5,330 nucleotides of DNA from an uncultured Clostridia bacterium (GTDB taxonomy: Bacteria > Bacillota > Clostridia > Christensenellales > Borkfalkiaceae). This document shows, in pieces, positions 3,988-5,330 of this stretch; within the stretch, counting starts at the first letter, position 1; each line of letters starts with the position of its first letter. The notes below the pieces were generated by a model. That model saw only the letters and a program-made list of their open reading frames with translations. It had not been told where the DNA came from and searched no databases. The position numbers and the translations under genes were made by a program. The stretch spans positions 1 to 5,330 of the forward strand of contig CANREK010000100.1 of NCBI GenBank assembly GCA_947629605.1. The letters run 5' to 3'.

Positions 3988-5330
3988 ATGATCGCGGAAG
4001 TCATCGTAGACGTCGCGCACAGCGACGTCGATAAGATCTTCGATTATGTCTGCGGCGAAGAGGTCAAAGCGGGCATGCGCGTCGCCGTTCCCTTCGGAAG
4101 AAGCACGACGACGGGTTTTGTCATGCGCGTCAAAGAGAAGAGCGAGTACCCCGCCGACAAACTCAAAGCCATCTACCGCGTCGAGGACGACATTCCCGCG
4201 ATCAACGGGGAATGTCTGAGTTTGGCCGAAAAAATTTCCGCCCGCTACCGCTGCCCGATGGCGCTTTCTTTGCGTCTCTTCCTTCCCGCGGAGATGCGGA
4301 CGGGCAAGGTGCAAAAAAATTATAGAGAATATGCCAAGCTGAGCGGGGAACTTCCGCCCCTCGACCCGCGGGCAAGGGCACAGCTTGCATGTGCCTCTTA
4401 TCTCGAAGAAAAAGGGGAGGCGCCCCTTTCGGAACTCAGGGAAAAATTCGGCTCCGCCGTGAACGCTCTCCTCAAAAAAAGCGCACTTATTGTCGAAAAA
4501 CGGCGCAATTTGCGCGTTCCGTACAGGTCCGTCGCGGGGGAAGAGGAGCATCATATCTTAACTTCCGCCCAGAGGCGTGCCGTCGAGACCATCGAGGGGA
4601 CGGAGCGGACGGTCTCGCTCATCCACGGCGTGACGGGGAGCGGCAAGACGGAAGTCTATCTCACCCTCATCGCCGACGCTTTATCGCAACATAAGTCTGC
4701 GATTTTTCTCGTACCCGAGATCTCTCTGACCCCGCAGATGTTCTCCAAACTGCGTGCGCGGTTCCGGAGCGAAGTCGCCATTCTGCACAGCGGCCTCTCC
4801 GCGGGCGAGCGCTTTGACGAATGGGAACGCCTTCGCACGGGCGAGGCAAAGATCGCCGTCGGGGCCCGCTCCGCCGTGTTCGCCCCCATCGAAAACATCG
4901 GCTGTATCGTCATCGACGAGGAGCACGACGGCAGCTATTCCTCCGAATCCACCCCCCGCTACAACACGTTTGATATTGCCCTGATGCGGGCAAAATTCAA
5001 CGGTTGTAAGCTGGTTTTGGGCAGTGCGACGCCCTCTGTCGACACCTATCGCAGGGCCAAGAGCGGCGAGTTCGAGCTCATCACTCTTCCCGACCGCATC
5101 AACGCCCGCCCCATGCCGAACGTCAACATCGTCGACATGCGGAGGGAAGTGCGGCGGGGGAACGCCACGCCCTTCTCCATCACCCTCCGCGAAAAACTGT
5201 CCGCATGTCTCAAAAGCGGCAATCAAGCCATTATCTTCCTCAACCGCAGGGGGTATTCGCAGACGGTCATGTGCCGCGACTGCGGGAACGTCGTCAAGTG
5301 CAAGAGCTGCGACGTCGCCCTCACCTATCA
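3988..5330 (+). CDS. priA: Primosomal protein N', replication restart helicase, 3'-partial
   Basis: PriA binds stalled or collapsed replication forks and reloads the replicative helicase; it is a superfamily 2 3'-to-5' DNA helicase. The first 447 residues are present and the gene runs off the window; full proteins are usually about 730-830 residues. The N-terminal 3'-DNA-binding domain is clear (AEVIVDV near the start, FDYV, and VAVPFGR around residues 32-38), then a winged-helix region to about 190. The helicase core has Walker A GVTGSGKT (214-221), the VPEISLTPQM motif, the DEEH box (310-313), LGSATPS, and LNRRGYS just before the zinc site. The zinc-binding cysteines C429, C432, C438 and C441 form the first two CxxC pairs; the rest lie outside. 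The ATG matches the family N-terminus; its ribosome binding site is weak (AAGGG, 3972-3976, 11 nt away). In B. subtilis coaBC sits between rpoZ and priA; it is absent here. Confidence 0.96.
   Translation, partial: MIAEVIVDVAHSDVDKIFDYVCGEEVKAGMRVAVPFGRSTTTGFVMRVKEKSEYPADKLKAIYRVEDDIPAINGECLSLAEKISARYRCPMALSLRLFLPAEMRTGKVQKNYREYAKLSGELPPLDPRARAQLACASYLEEKGEAPLSELREKFGSAVNALLKKSALIVEKRRNLRVPYRSVAGEEEHHILTSAQRRAVETIEGTERTVSLIHGVTGSGKTEVYLTLIADALSQHKSAIFLVPEISLTPQMFSKLRARFRSEVAILHSGLSAGERFDEWERLRTGEAKIAVGARSAVFAPIENIGCIVIDEEHDGSYSSESTPRYNTFDIALMRAKFNGCKLVLGSATPSVDTYRRAKSGEFELITLPDRINARPMPNVNIVDMRREVRRGNATPFSITLREKLSACLKSGNQAIIFLNRRGYSQTVMCRDCGNVVKCKSCDVALTY

Noticed and set aside
3928..4554. Minus-strand open frame of 208 codons opposite the priA start
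   Set aside because: It overlaps a terminator and the conserved PriA N-terminal domain on the other strand, and its translation resembles no family I know.

Overview
The window reads as chromosomal DNA from a fairly GC-rich member of the Clostridia (Bacillota). The support is the gene order yicC/yloC - gmk - rpoZ - priA, which is the Bacillota arrangement, strong GGAG-type ribosome binding sites, and a near-consensus sigma-A promoter. The intergenic repeats resemble those I recall from uncultured gut Clostridia. Placement below class level is a guess. Position 1 looks like a contig edge, because the first 56 bases fold back on themselves.

Region 1 (1-1664) is a metal-handling locus on the + strand. 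It holds the C-terminal part of a Cu(+)-exporting P1B-type ATPase (CopA). This is followed, with no stop codon in between, by a 69-residue MxCxxC heavy-metal-associated (CopZ-like) domain that has its own ribosome binding site and ATG. An ArsR/SmtB-family repressor follows. The natural reading is a copper pump, its chaperone domain and a local regulator, with the chaperone probably made both fused to the pump and as a free protein.

Region 2 (1665-2212) is about 550 bases without a credible gene. It is built from repeats: two copies of a 30-bp direct repeat, four members of a hairpin family with constant ends and variable centres, further short hairpins, and an AT-rich tandem repeat. The inner stem of the hairpin family changes in a base-pair-preserving way between copies (C-G, T-A, G-C, T-A), which is evidence from within the window that the fold matters.

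Region 3 (2213-5330) is a housekeeping cluster. A TTGACC-17-TATAAT promoter drives yicC (endoribonuclease), gmk (guanylate kinase) and rpoZ (RNA polymerase omega) with 2-3 nt gaps. A rho-independent terminator follows rpoZ, and then priA (primosomal helicase) begins and runs off the right edge. The remA and coaBC genes that sit in the B. subtilis version of this cluster are absent.

I found no tRNA, rRNA, CRISPR array or transposase gene. The most notable items are the copA-copZ in-frame fusion with an internal start and the covarying hairpin repeat family.
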